Positions 14,445 to 19,833 of a stretch of DNA of 24,465 nt are shown in pieces (position 1 is the first letter of the stretch; each line of letters begins with the position of its first letter). The DNA is from a virus, in IMG/VR virus record IMGVR_UViG_3300010885_004277, positions 1-24,465 of that record; one strand, given 5' to 3'. The notes below the pieces were generated by a model. The model ran no database searches. It was not told where the DNA came from and worked only from the letters and a program-made list of their open reading frames with translations. The translations under genes were made by a program, and so were the position numbers.

Positions 14445-14452
14445 TATTTATG
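14445..14452 (-). promoter_or_regulatory. Late-type promoter of the tail-tube-like gene (CATAAATA)
   Basis: On the minus strand CATAAATA ends 33 bases before the ATG at 14412, the normal distance for a T4 late promoter. The same variant precedes the TET gene. It sits only two bases from the -35 of the divergent plus-strand promoter. Confidence 0.65.
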
Positions 14453-14454
14453 GC

Positions 14455-14483
14455 TTGACTTTATCGATAACCTACCGTATAAT
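14455..14483 (+). promoter_or_regulatory. Sigma70-like promoter of the plus-strand cluster
   Basis: TTGACT (14455-14460), a 17-base spacer and a perfect TATAAT (14478-14483). The spacer begins with the ten-base perfect palindrome TTATCGATAA (14461-14470), a possible operator. A late-like TATAAATT follows at 14489-14496. This is the strongest host-type promoter in the window. Confidence 0.85.
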
Positions 14484-14513
14484 GAGTATATAAATTTAAT
14501 ACAGGAGATGAAC

Positions 14514-14750
14514 ATGACTGAAGCTAATCTGGTGAATCAGTTTCTCGCTAACGGCGGGAAGATTATTCGAGTTAAGGCTGGCACCCCCAAGGATCTGAAG
14601 CGCATGATCCGTGGTTACGGTCTGTTTGGCGGCAAGCGTCGCTACGTTGCTAACATTGCTCAGCGTCAGGACATGGGTACAGGCGAACTCTTTACGGGTA
14701 TCGTTGCCAAACCCACGACTGGTGCTCGCAATCTTAAGTACGTTTTCTAA
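14514..14750 (+). CDS. Small unknown protein, first gene of the plus-strand cluster
   Basis: I do not recognise this 78-aa basic protein. It begins MTEANLVNQFLANGGKIIRV and is rich in Lys, Arg and Gly (DLKRMIRGYGLFGGKRRYV), so nucleic-acid contact is possible. An upstream in-frame ATG at 14508 directly touches the AGGAG, so the ATG at 14514, seven bases further, is the better start. It lies behind the strong TTGACT-TATAAT promoter, which suggests expression early in infection, when only host sigma is available. Confidence 0.72.
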   Translation: MTEANLVNQFLANGGKIIRVKAGTPKDLKRMIRGYGLFGGKRRYVANIAQRQDMGTGELFTGIVAKPTTGARNLKYVF

Positions 14751-14759
14751 AAATAACAC

Positions 14760-14788
14760 TTGACTTCTTTCCGGAAGTGGGTTATCTT
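14760..14788 (+). promoter_or_regulatory. Second sigma70-like promoter (TTGACT-17-TATCTT)
   Basis: TTGACT (14760-14765) and TATCTT (14783-14788) are 17 bases apart. The spacer holds the perfect palindrome TTCCGGAA (14769-14776), and ACTTC/GAAGT (14763-14767 and 14774-14778) form a small inverted repeat over the -35. It begins ten bases after the preceding gene and would drive the small genes and tRNAs. Confidence 0.7.
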
Positions 14789-14803
14789 TAGAATATTGGT
14801 TGT

Positions 14804-14816
14804 GGGGCGAGACCCC
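14804..14816 (+). promoter_or_regulatory. Leader hairpin before the 61-aa gene
   Basis: GGGG (14804-14807), loop CGAGA, CCCC (14813-14816) forms a short strong hairpin ending two bases before AAGGAG. Since no U-tract follows it is more likely to protect the 5' end of the transcript or shape ribosome entry than to terminate. Confidence 0.45.
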
Positions 14817-14818
14817 GA

Positions 14819-15038
14819 AGGAGATAGCGATGAACAAGCAAGAAGCGATGATCGAGGTCACCCGCATCAACCCTAACTGCATCGCTATCGCCGCAACCAA
14901 CGGCGACGGCACCAAACCTTGGGTCAACACCGAGTTCAAGGTCTTTTACGAAGGCTGTCCGAAACCTCGCCGATACGAACTTCGGCAAGATGGGCTTCTC
15001 TGGCTTCAACCCTAATAACTTAGGAGATAGCGATGAAC
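14819..15038 (+). repeat. Two copies of a 17-base ribosome-binding/start sequence
   Basis: AGGAGATAGCGATGAAC occurs identically at 14819-14835 and 15022-15038, covering the Shine-Dalgarno, spacer, start codon and second codon of two adjacent small genes. The coding parts that follow are not alike, so it is the translation signal that is repeated. Confidence 0.8.
14830..15015 (+). CDS. Small unknown protein (61 aa)
   Basis: This is an unrecognised 61-aa protein, MNKQEAMIEVTRINPNCIAI to RYELRQDGLLWLQP, with a probable short beta-sheet pattern and no cysteine motif or membrane segment. AAGGAG lies about seven bases before the ATG. Its codons end in C or G more often than those of neighbouring genes (for example ACCCGCATCAACCC and GGCGACGGCACC), which may point to a separate origin. 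It stands behind the second sigma70-like promoter and is probably expressed early. Confidence 0.68.
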   Translation: MNKQEAMIEVTRINPNCIAIAATNGDGTKPWVNTEFKVFYEGCPKPRRYELRQDGLLWLQP

Positions 15039-15221
15039 GTTTTCCGTGACATTATCGACAGGTTTGACGTAGAAGATGAAGATGCTCGCAACATTCTGCG
15101 CACTATGGAGTACTACTTCGAGTATGATCTTTCTGAGATGAGCATCGAAGAATACGATCGCCTTCTAAAGAACGCTTTTATCAAGTATCTTAATGATCCT
15201 CACTTGGCTGAGGCACTATAA
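15033..15221 (+). CDS. Small acidic unknown protein (62 aa)
   Basis: This unrecognised 62-aa protein is strongly acidic and tyrosine-containing: MNVFRDIIDRFDVEDEDARN followed by YYFEYDLSEMSIEEYDRLL. It looks helical. The ribosome-binding region is identical to that of the gene before it. Small acidic early phage proteins often bind and block host proteins or mimic DNA charge, but nothing here identifies a target. Its stop codon overlaps the TATAAATA element that precedes the next gene. Confidence 0.68.
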   Translation: MNVFRDIIDRFDVEDEDARNILRTMEYYFEYDLSEMSIEEYDRLLKNAFIKYLNDPHLAEAL

Positions 15222-15224
15222 ATA
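15217..15224 (+). promoter_or_regulatory. Perfect late promoter element on the plus strand (TATAAATA)
   Basis: TATAAATA matches the T4 late consensus exactly. It ends 25 bases before the ATG at 15250 and overlaps the stop of the preceding gene. It would make the rest of the plus-strand cluster, including the tRNAs and ClpP, available late as well as early. Confidence 0.6.
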
Positions 15225-15249
15225 GAGAACCAGTTGAATGGAGGTACCG

Positions 15250-15423
15250 ATGTTAATGGTTAAGACATATAACTTTCCTACCCCAGACGAGGGTCGGTTT
15301 GCCGTAGAGCAGAAGCGAAATGAACTTGCACGTATGTATCGATCTGGTTGTAGGCTAGATGCAGAAGAAATGGATTGGCTAGATTGGGCTGATAATGTTC
15401 TTACTGCAATTCAGTCAGACTGA
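15250..15423 (+). CDS. Small unknown protein (57 aa)
   Basis: This unrecognised 57-aa protein, MLMVKTYNFPTPDEGRFAVE to WADNVLTAIQSD, appears helical with a tryptophan-acid cluster (EEMDWLDWAD). An upstream ATG at 15238 is in frame, but GGAGG at 15240-15244 lies five bases before 15250, which fixes the later start. It follows an exact late promoter element. The stop codon shares its last base with the next start (TGATG). Confidence 0.66.
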   Translation: MLMVKTYNFPTPDEGRFAVEQKRNELARMYRSGCRLDAEEMDWLDWADNVLTAIQSD

Positions 15424-15581
15424 TGGCTGCTTACGAGAAGAAGGTTATGACGTATACCGCAGCATTCTTTACTCAAGGTGGAGCACTGCCTATGTATCGT
15501 AGCTTAACTGCTCAAGGTATCGAGTACACTTATGAACAGGATCCTAAGACCAAAGAATGGATCTTAACCTGGAAACAGTAA
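15423..15581 (+). CDS. Very small unknown protein (52 aa)
   Basis: The open reading frame gives MAAYEKKVMTYTAAFFTQGG to KEWILTWKQ, 52 residues. It begins in TGATG overlap with the preceding gene and has no independent Shine-Dalgarno, so it would be translated by coupling; an internal ATG at 15447 behind AAGG is an alternative start. Strand-like C-terminal residues (GIEYTYEQDPKTKEWILTW) resemble small phage proteins with a beta hairpin, but no family is recognised. The stop is two bases before the first tRNA. Confidence 0.58.
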   Translation: MAAYEKKVMTYTAAFFTQGGALPMYRSLTAQGIEYTYEQDPKTKEWILTWKQ

Positions 15582-15583
15582 TT

Positions 15584-15660
15584 GGTCCCTTAGCTCAGTT
15601 GGATAGAGCAACAGCCTTCTAAGCTGTGGGTCAGAGGTTCGAGTCCTCTAGGGATCGCCA
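15584..15660 (+). tRNA. tRNA-Arg (anticodon UCU)
   Basis: The full cloverleaf can be folded: acceptor GGTCCCT with AGGGATC, D arm GCTC/GAGC with AGTTGGATA loop, anticodon stem ACAGC/GCTGT with loop CTTCTAA (anticodon TCT), and T arm AGAGG/CCTCT with TTCGAGT loop. CCA is encoded. It reads AGA and AGG, codons rare in many hosts; T4 also carries a tRNA-Arg of this type. Confidence 0.95.
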
Positions 15661-15664
15661 TTAT

Positions 15665-15740
15665 GACTCCATCGACTAATGGTTCAGGTCATCACCCTTT
15701 CAAGGTGGAGATACGGGTTCGACTCCCGTTGGAGTTACCA
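15665..15740 (+). tRNA. tRNA-Glu (anticodon UUC)
   Basis: The cloverleaf folds with acceptor GACTCCA/TGGAGTT (first pair G-U), D arm GACT/GGTC, anticodon stem TCACC/GGTGG with loop CTTTCAA (anticodon TTC), and T arm ACGGG/CCCGT with TTCGACT loop. CCA is encoded. It follows the Arg tRNA by four bases and is probably processed from the same transcript. The G-U at the acceptor end is unusual but tolerable. Confidence 0.92.
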
Positions 15741-15742
15741 AG

Positions 15743-15771
15743 TTAGTTGCGTACCTTGTAATGTCTATATT
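15743..15771 (+). promoter_or_regulatory. Weak possible promoter after the tRNAs
   Basis: TTAGTT (15743-15748), a 17-base spacer and TATATT (15766-15771) lie between the tRNAs and the helix-turn-helix gene. Matches are only partial, so readthrough from the upstream promoters is the simpler explanation. Confidence 0.25.
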
Positions 15772-15791
15772 ATCAACCTGGAGAAATGAAA

Positions 15792-16016
15792 ATGAATACC
15801 AATCTTACTCTCACTGCACGTTTCGTACGCTCACTATCTCGTGGTAAGGCTCTTACCGCCAAGCAGGCACGGAATCTTTTCGGGTTCTCAACCACTAATT
15901 CGGTTCGTGCTACTGTTTCTAATCTTCGCCGTAACGGTATGAAGATCGATACTGTCGCTCGTACGAATAGCAAGGGTCGCACTCGTAATCGTTACACTAT
16001 GACCAGTGCGGTCTGA
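15792..16016 (+). CDS. Small helix-turn-helix-like DNA-binding protein
   Basis: This 74-aa, very basic protein has the pattern LTAKQARNLFGFSTTNSVRATVSNLRRNGMKI, matching a winged helix-turn-helix with recognition helix around SVRATVSNLRR, followed by a wing-like TNSKGRTRNRYTM. Comparable small proteins are frequent in T4-like marine phages. GGAG lies eight bases before this ATG; an in-frame ATG at 15786 is too close to the ribosome site. The stop overlaps the clpP start by one base. It could regulate this cluster, and the palindromes in the two promoters upstream are candidate sites, but that is inference. Confidence 0.75.
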   Translation: MNTNLTLTARFVRSLSRGKALTAKQARNLFGFSTTNSVRATVSNLRRNGMKIDTVARTNSKGRTRNRYTMTSAV

Positions 16017-16618
16017 TGAGTAAAACGAATGGGGAGAGCTCAGGCTCTCCCTTTATTCTCAATTTTGAAGACAAAGATCCTCTGATTCCTAGTCTAGAAT
16101 CAAATCACTACTATTATCTAAACAAAGATATTGATCCTAGCACTACTGGGGATGTCATCCGGTTCATCCTAGAACGTAATCTAATGCCAAAGGAGAAACC
16201 GAAACAGATTAAGTTGCTTGTAAATTCTTATGGCGGAGACACAGCAGCGGCATTTGCCTTAATCGATATAATGAAGGGTTCTAAGATCCATGTTCATACA
16301 TATGGGTTAGGTTGTATTGCTAGTTCTGGTCTTTTGATCTTCATGTCTGGTAAAAAGGGTAAGAGATTTATTTCTCCTAACACAAGTATCCTTAGTCACC
16401 AGTTTACTTGGGGATCATTCGGTAAAGAGCACGAGCTATTTGCTCAGGCTCGAGAGATAAATCTAACAGGGTCTCGTATCTTAGACCACTACAAAAAGTG
16501 TACAGGTCTTCCAGAAAAGAAGATCAAGGAGTTTCTACTTCCACCAGAGGATCGGTGGTTGTCTCCTAAAGAGGCTATCGAGTATGGACTAGCCGATGAG
16601 ATTGTAGAGTACTATTGA
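16016..16618 (+). CDS. clpP: ClpP-like serine protease
   Basis: The product is a 200-aa ClpP-family peptidase with a complete predicted triad: Ser103 in GCIASSGLL, His128 in SILSHQF and Asp179 in PPEDRWLSPKEAIEYGLADEI. The oxyanion segment LLVNSYGGD (67-75) is also present. Bacterial ClpP forms a barrel served by Clp ATPases; no ATPase is encoded here, so it would act alone or with a host ClpX/ClpA. The T4-type prohead protease gp21 is encoded separately at 19167, so ClpP is probably not the head-maturation enzyme. The gene starts in TGATG overlap with the helix-turn-helix gene and ends two bases before the A-tract of the shared terminator. Confidence 0.92.
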   Translation: MSKTNGESSGSPFILNFEDKDPLIPSLESNHYYYLNKDIDPSTTGDVIRFILERNLMPKEKPKQIKLLVNSYGGDTAAAFALIDIMKGSKIHVHTYGLGCIASSGLLIFMSGKKGKRFISPNTSILSHQFTWGSFGKEHELFAQAREINLTGSRILDHYKKCTGLPEKKIKEFLLPPEDRWLSPKEAIEYGLADEIVEYY

Positions 16619-16619
16619 C

Positions 16620-16648
16620 AAAAAAAGGGAGAGGCGAAAGCCCCTCCC
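16620..16648 (-). terminator. Intrinsic terminator after gp23
   Basis: On the minus strand a nine-pair stem (16648-16640 with 16635-16627, one G-U pair) closes on a TTTC loop and is followed by seven T (16626-16620). This is a classical terminator for the gp23 transcript. On the plus strand the same stem has a GAAA loop and one A-C mismatch, with only a weak AATTTG after it, so it may also slow transcription from clpP. Confidence 0.88.
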
Positions 16649-16676
16649 CAATTTGTATTCAGCTCTCTTATTATTA

Positions 16677-18032
16677 TTAGAGAATGTTGCTGACGAGGAA
16701 ACGACGGTAGAACACGTTTGAGTTCTGTACGAGTGAACCGTCTGAAGTCTGAGCACCCTTTGAGAATGGGTTCGCAACAACGCCATAACGTGTCTTGAAG
16801 CCAATCTTTGGCTGGAAGGTGTCCTGACCGACCGCACGGACCATCTGTAGTGGAACGTATGGGCAGTAGAATAGACCAGCGTCGAATGCTGAAGAACCCT
16901 TGTAACCAACAACTGCGTAGTTACCACCAGCATATGGGTCAACGTATACACGCATACGACCGTTAAGAACACCAGCGAAGGTGTTGCCTGTGTCGTCAAC
17001 CTGTAGGTTGTTTGAGTTAAGAGCTGGAGCGTAATCAAGAACGCCAGCCATCTGAAGAGCAGAAGCCACATCTGATGAACAGACGAGGATGTTACCCTTA
17101 CCACGACGGGTTGCCTTGGCTACGAAGTTGGCTTCACGTTCGATCTGGAACATTAGACCCTTGAACTTCTCAACTGACCAACGACCGTTTGAATCGACGT
17201 CTAGATCGAATGTACCAGCAACAGTTGCGTCAACAGCACCTGGTGAAGCTGATAGAACGATTGTACGAACGATTTCGCGGTTAATTTCAGCCATAATTTC
17301 AGCTGAAAGAAGTGTTGAAAGTTCGGTTTCTGCATCAAGACCGTGAATTGCCTTTAGGTCCTGTGCGAGTTCGATTGAGTACTCAGCCTTTAGAGCACGT
17401 GACTTTGCTGTCACTGTGACCTTTTCGATTGAGAACGCCATCTGAGCAAATTCAACGTTACTTGTTGATCCAAGCTTTTCAGCCTGTGCAGTTGACATAC
17501 CAGCAGCAAAGTTATAGAGTTCTGAGTTACCAGAAGCTACGTTTGTGTTTGATACGCCGTACACGCCACCAAGGTTGACGTTAGCGCCACCGAATGTGGT
17601 GTTGCTGGTCTGACCAACTGTTGAGAAGCCAGTGTTAGCTTCTGTGAAGAATGCTTCACCGTAAGTTGTAGCATTAGCCTGAGCGCCTAGCTGGGCGTTA
17701 TAAGCTGGACGTAGAGCGAAGATAAGTCCAGTTGGACCTGTCATTGGCTGCACGCCGCAAATATCATAGGCGATTAGGTTTGGCATTGCACGACGAACGA
17801 GTGAGATAAGCACTGGATCGTAGTTTAGCGAACCGCCTGAAACGTTGGTTGGGGCTGTACCTGTCTCGAGAAGAGACTGTGGTGAGAAGGTTGAACCTTC
17901 ACGTAGAGCCTGCTCGGTATTTTCGAGAAGCTGCGCAACAGTTGAACGCTTGTGAGCATTTTCGATCCTTGGTAGATCGGCATGCTCGAGCACTGGTGCC
18001 CACTTCTGTTGAATTTCTTCGTTTAAGAACAT
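16677..18032 (-). CDS. 23: Major capsid protein gp23
   Basis: Gp23 forms the hexamers of the head shell. The 451-aa product (T4: 521) shows T4-type capsid stretches such as PVLISLVRRAMPNLIAYDICGVQPMTGPTGLIFALR, FSIEKVTVTAKSRALKAEYSIELAQDLKAIHGLDAE and RVYVDPYAGG. The N-terminal section contains SLLE at residues 53-56, a good match to the (L/I)-x-E cleavage rule of protease gp21, so the mature protein probably starts at Thr57. GGGAG lies seven bases before the ATG, and an exact late promoter element stands 37 bases upstream. It is followed by a strong terminator, which would isolate this highly expressed gene from the plus-strand cluster. Confidence 0.98.
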   Translation of the reverse strand: MFLNEEIQQKWAPVLEHADLPRIENAHKRSTVAQLLENTEQALREGSTFSPQSLLETGTAPTNVSGGSLNYDPVLISLVRRAMPNLIAYDICGVQPMTGPTGLIFALRPAYNAQLGAQANATTYGEAFFTEANTGFSTVGQTSNTTFGGANVNLGGVYGVSNTNVASGNSELYNFAAGMSTAQAEKLGSTSNVEFAQMAFSIEKVTVTAKSRALKAEYSIELAQDLKAIHGLDAETELSTLLSAEIMAEINREIVRTIVLSASPGAVDATVAGTFDLDVDSNGRWSVEKFKGLMFQIEREANFVAKATRRGKGNILVCSSDVASALQMAGVLDYAPALNSNNLQVDDTGNTFAGVLNGRMRVYVDPYAGGNYAVVGYKGSSAFDAGLFYCPYVPLQMVRAVGQDTFQPKIGFKTRYGVVANPFSKGAQTSDGSLVQNSNVFYRRFLVSNIL

Positions 18033-18061
18033 TTAATTCTCCCTTTCCTTATGGGTTTGTT

Positions 18062-18069
18062 TATTTATA
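18062..18069 (-). promoter_or_regulatory. Late promoter of gp23 (exact TATAAATA)
   Basis: The minus strand reads TATAAATA, the exact T4 late consensus, 29 bases before the gp23 ATG. It lies in the gp22-gp23 gap, slightly overlapping the bases before the gp22 stop region. Confidence 0.88.
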
Positions 18070-18072
18070 AAA

Positions 18073-19128
18073 TTACTTTTTTGTAGTTTTAGAAATAGCA
18101 GTTACGTAGTGAGCCATTGGTCCAGATGGTGCTACAACTTCTTCAGCATCATCTTCATTGATATACTCTTCGGTTAGTGATGCTGCCTTCTTACCTGATG
18201 GGAAGTAGGTTTCCTTAATAACACTAACCTTCTTTGTGAACTCTTCAACATCGTTATATTCGATGCCTTCAACGAGTGAACGAAGCTTTTCCTGCTGTGT
18301 TAGTGGGAGTGACTCCACTGCTTCAGCAAATACACGATCAACTTCTAGTGAGTCAACATAATCATGTAGATCAATGTTCTCGCTGATTGTTGAATTAATT
18401 GCATCTTCTAGTTCTTCGATCTTTGAAGCCATTTCGGCGATGACATCGACCTTGTCATCAGGAATTTCAATATAATTCTCTTCAAACAGACCCTTAAGAC
18501 CGTGGATAAAGCCTTCTACGACTTCAGCCTTTAGCCCTGACTCGATAGCAACTTCATTATCTTCTACCCACTGTTCAACAGCATAAGAGAGATACTTATC
18601 AACATTCTCGGTAAGTTGCTCAACTTTTTCCTCAAGAGCTTCTACAAGTCTTGATTCAAATTCTTCTTCAAGACGAACTACTTCTGTAGCTAGACGTGAA
18701 TTTACTGCAGCTTCGAATACGATAACTGCCTTCTCGCGAAGTTCTTCTGATAGCTCTTCACCACCAAAGATTACATCCATATCTTCCTTGGCCATTGCTG
18801 ACGTTGGTGATAGACGAATCTGACTTGTCTCGCCGCCAGTCTGATCCTTTGGACGCTTATTCTTTGCAGAGTTATCTACAGACATACCCTTAAAGATATC
18901 TCCAATCTTTTCCTTTGGCATTCCGCTCATCATCTGAATGACAGCATTGATGGCTTCGATCTTTGTTGGGAAATCAGGAATGCTTGTCTCGCCAGCAGTC
19001 TTGTCGGCTGGACGCTTTGAGTCCTTTGTAGCAACTGGATCAGCAGTCTCGCTCTGGTCATCGGATGACTTGAACTCAACGAGATCCTGTTCCATTTCCT
19101 GATTTTCTGTTAAGTTTTTCTTTCTCAT
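18073..19128 (-). CDS. 22: Prohead core scaffolding protein gp22
   Basis: Gp22 forms the inner scaffold around which the prohead assembles and is later degraded by gp21. The 351-aa product (T4: about 270) is highly charged and acidic, with long coiled-coil stretches (about residues 125-290) and several (L/I)-x-E sites. The N-terminal region carries an internal duplication: KRPADKTAGETS at 38-49 and KRPKDQTGGETS at 91-102, which explains part of its extra length. AGGAG lies six bases before the ATG. The call rests on composition and on its place between gp21 and gp23. Confidence 0.85.
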   Translation of the reverse strand: MRKKNLTENQEMEQDLVEFKSSDDQSETADPVATKDSKRPADKTAGETSIPDFPTKIEAINAVIQMMSGMPKEKIGDIFKGMSVDNSAKNKRPKDQTGGETSQIRLSPTSAMAKEDMDVIFGGEELSEELREKAVIVFEAAVNSRLATEVVRLEEEFESRLVEALEEKVEQLTENVDKYLSYAVEQWVEDNEVAIESGLKAEVVEGFIHGLKGLFEENYIEIPDDKVDVIAEMASKIEELEDAINSTISENIDLHDYVDSLEVDRVFAEAVESLPLTQQEKLRSLVEGIEYNDVEEFTKKVSVIKETYFPSGKKAASLTEEYINEDDAEEVVAPSGPMAHYVTAISKTTKK

Positions 19129-19153
19129 ACCAGTCTCCTATGGGATATTGTTG

Positions 19154-19165
19154 TATTTATTTATT
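19154..19165 (-). promoter_or_regulatory. Late-type promoter of gp22 (AATAAATA, two overlapping copies)
   Basis: The minus strand has AATAAATA twice in overlap (19165-19158 and 19161-19154), one mismatch each from the late consensus, ending 25 bases before the gp22 ATG. Confidence 0.6.
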
Positions 19166-19166
19166 T

Positions 19167-19826
19167 CTAATCTTTAGCTAGTGAATTTAGGAATCTTTCA
19201 AACATAGCAAATTTCTGTTCGTTAATCTGATTAACAGACATACGACGCATATCTTTCTTTAAAGCTTCAGCAGCAATCCAAGACCCTGTTGCAGCTTCAT
19301 ACACCCACTCAACATTTTCCATAATACCTCTAACAAAAGCATCTGGTGCTGAAGGATCGGCAACGATATCAGCAGCAGTAGCAAGCATAAAGTCGTCTTG
19401 CACTTCCATGATACCATTCTTCTCTTTCAATGTACCCATACCTCTTGATGAAACACCAAGGTTGGCACCTTCATCGAGAAGATTCATTACAATCTTTCCC
19501 ATTGGAGTTTCAGTGATCTTTGCTTTACCAGTAAAGTTATCACCGTCCTGCTTCAATTCTTTAATGATATGAGACACACGATCCAAGTTGATGCCTGGAC
19601 CTGATGGATGACCTAGCTCACCATAGGCTCTATTTGTTTCGATAAACATCTTTGTATATCTATCGACTTCACGAGCAAGAGTTTCTGTAGGATAAGATCT
19701 ACCATTACGATTCTGGATTCTTCCCATAAGGAAAGTTCCTTCGATATAATAGTTCTTTTTCCCATCCTCTTTAGCTTCTTTGAGGACTTTGAGCTTCTCG
19801 TCTAGTGTTTCTACGATTAGTTTCAT
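19167..19826 (-). CDS. 21: Prohead core protease gp21
   Basis: Gp21 is the serine protease inside the prohead that cleaves scaffold and capsid proteins after (L/I)-x-E. The 219-aa product (T4: 212) has the family blocks GRIQNRNGRSYP, AYGELGHPSGPGINLDRVSH with probable catalytic His73, and ANLGVSSRGMGTL with the nucleophile serine at 126 or 127, followed by AADIVADPSAPDAFV. IME at 168-170 is a possible self-cleavage site. GAGGTAAG lies about nine bases before the ATG. It is seven bases from the preceding prohead gene and is likely translated from the same late mRNA. Confidence 0.95.
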   Translation of the reverse strand: MKLIVETLDEKLKVLKEAKEDGKKNYYIEGTFLMGRIQNRNGRSYPTETLAREVDRYTKMFIETNRAYGELGHPSGPGINLDRVSHIIKELKQDGDNFTGKAKITETPMGKIVMNLLDEGANLGVSSRGMGTLKEKNGIMEVQDDFMLATAADIVADPSAPDAFVRGIMENVEWVYEAATGSWIAAEALKKDMRRMSVNQINEQKFAMFERFLNSLAKD

Positions 19827-19833
19827 TTTAGTC

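Noticed and set aside
14496-14939. Minus-strand open frame of 147 codons opposite the small plus-strand genes
   Set aside because: It spans two promoters and two plus-strand genes, has no ribosome site, and its protein has no recognisable pattern. A shadow frame.
15584-15740. tRNA genes as a prophage attachment site
   Set aside because: No integrase, repressor or matching direct repeat is seen, and all other genes are those of a lytic T4-type phage.
16016-16618. ClpP as head-maturation protease
   Set aside because: Gp21 with its own family motifs is encoded at 19167 in the head module, and ClpP is on the opposite strand in the tRNA cluster.
16589-17104. 171-codon minus-strand frame overlapping the gp23 end
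   Set aside because: It is out of frame with gp23, crosses the terminator and clpP end, and has a low-complexity Thr/Val/Leu composition typical of a shadow frame.
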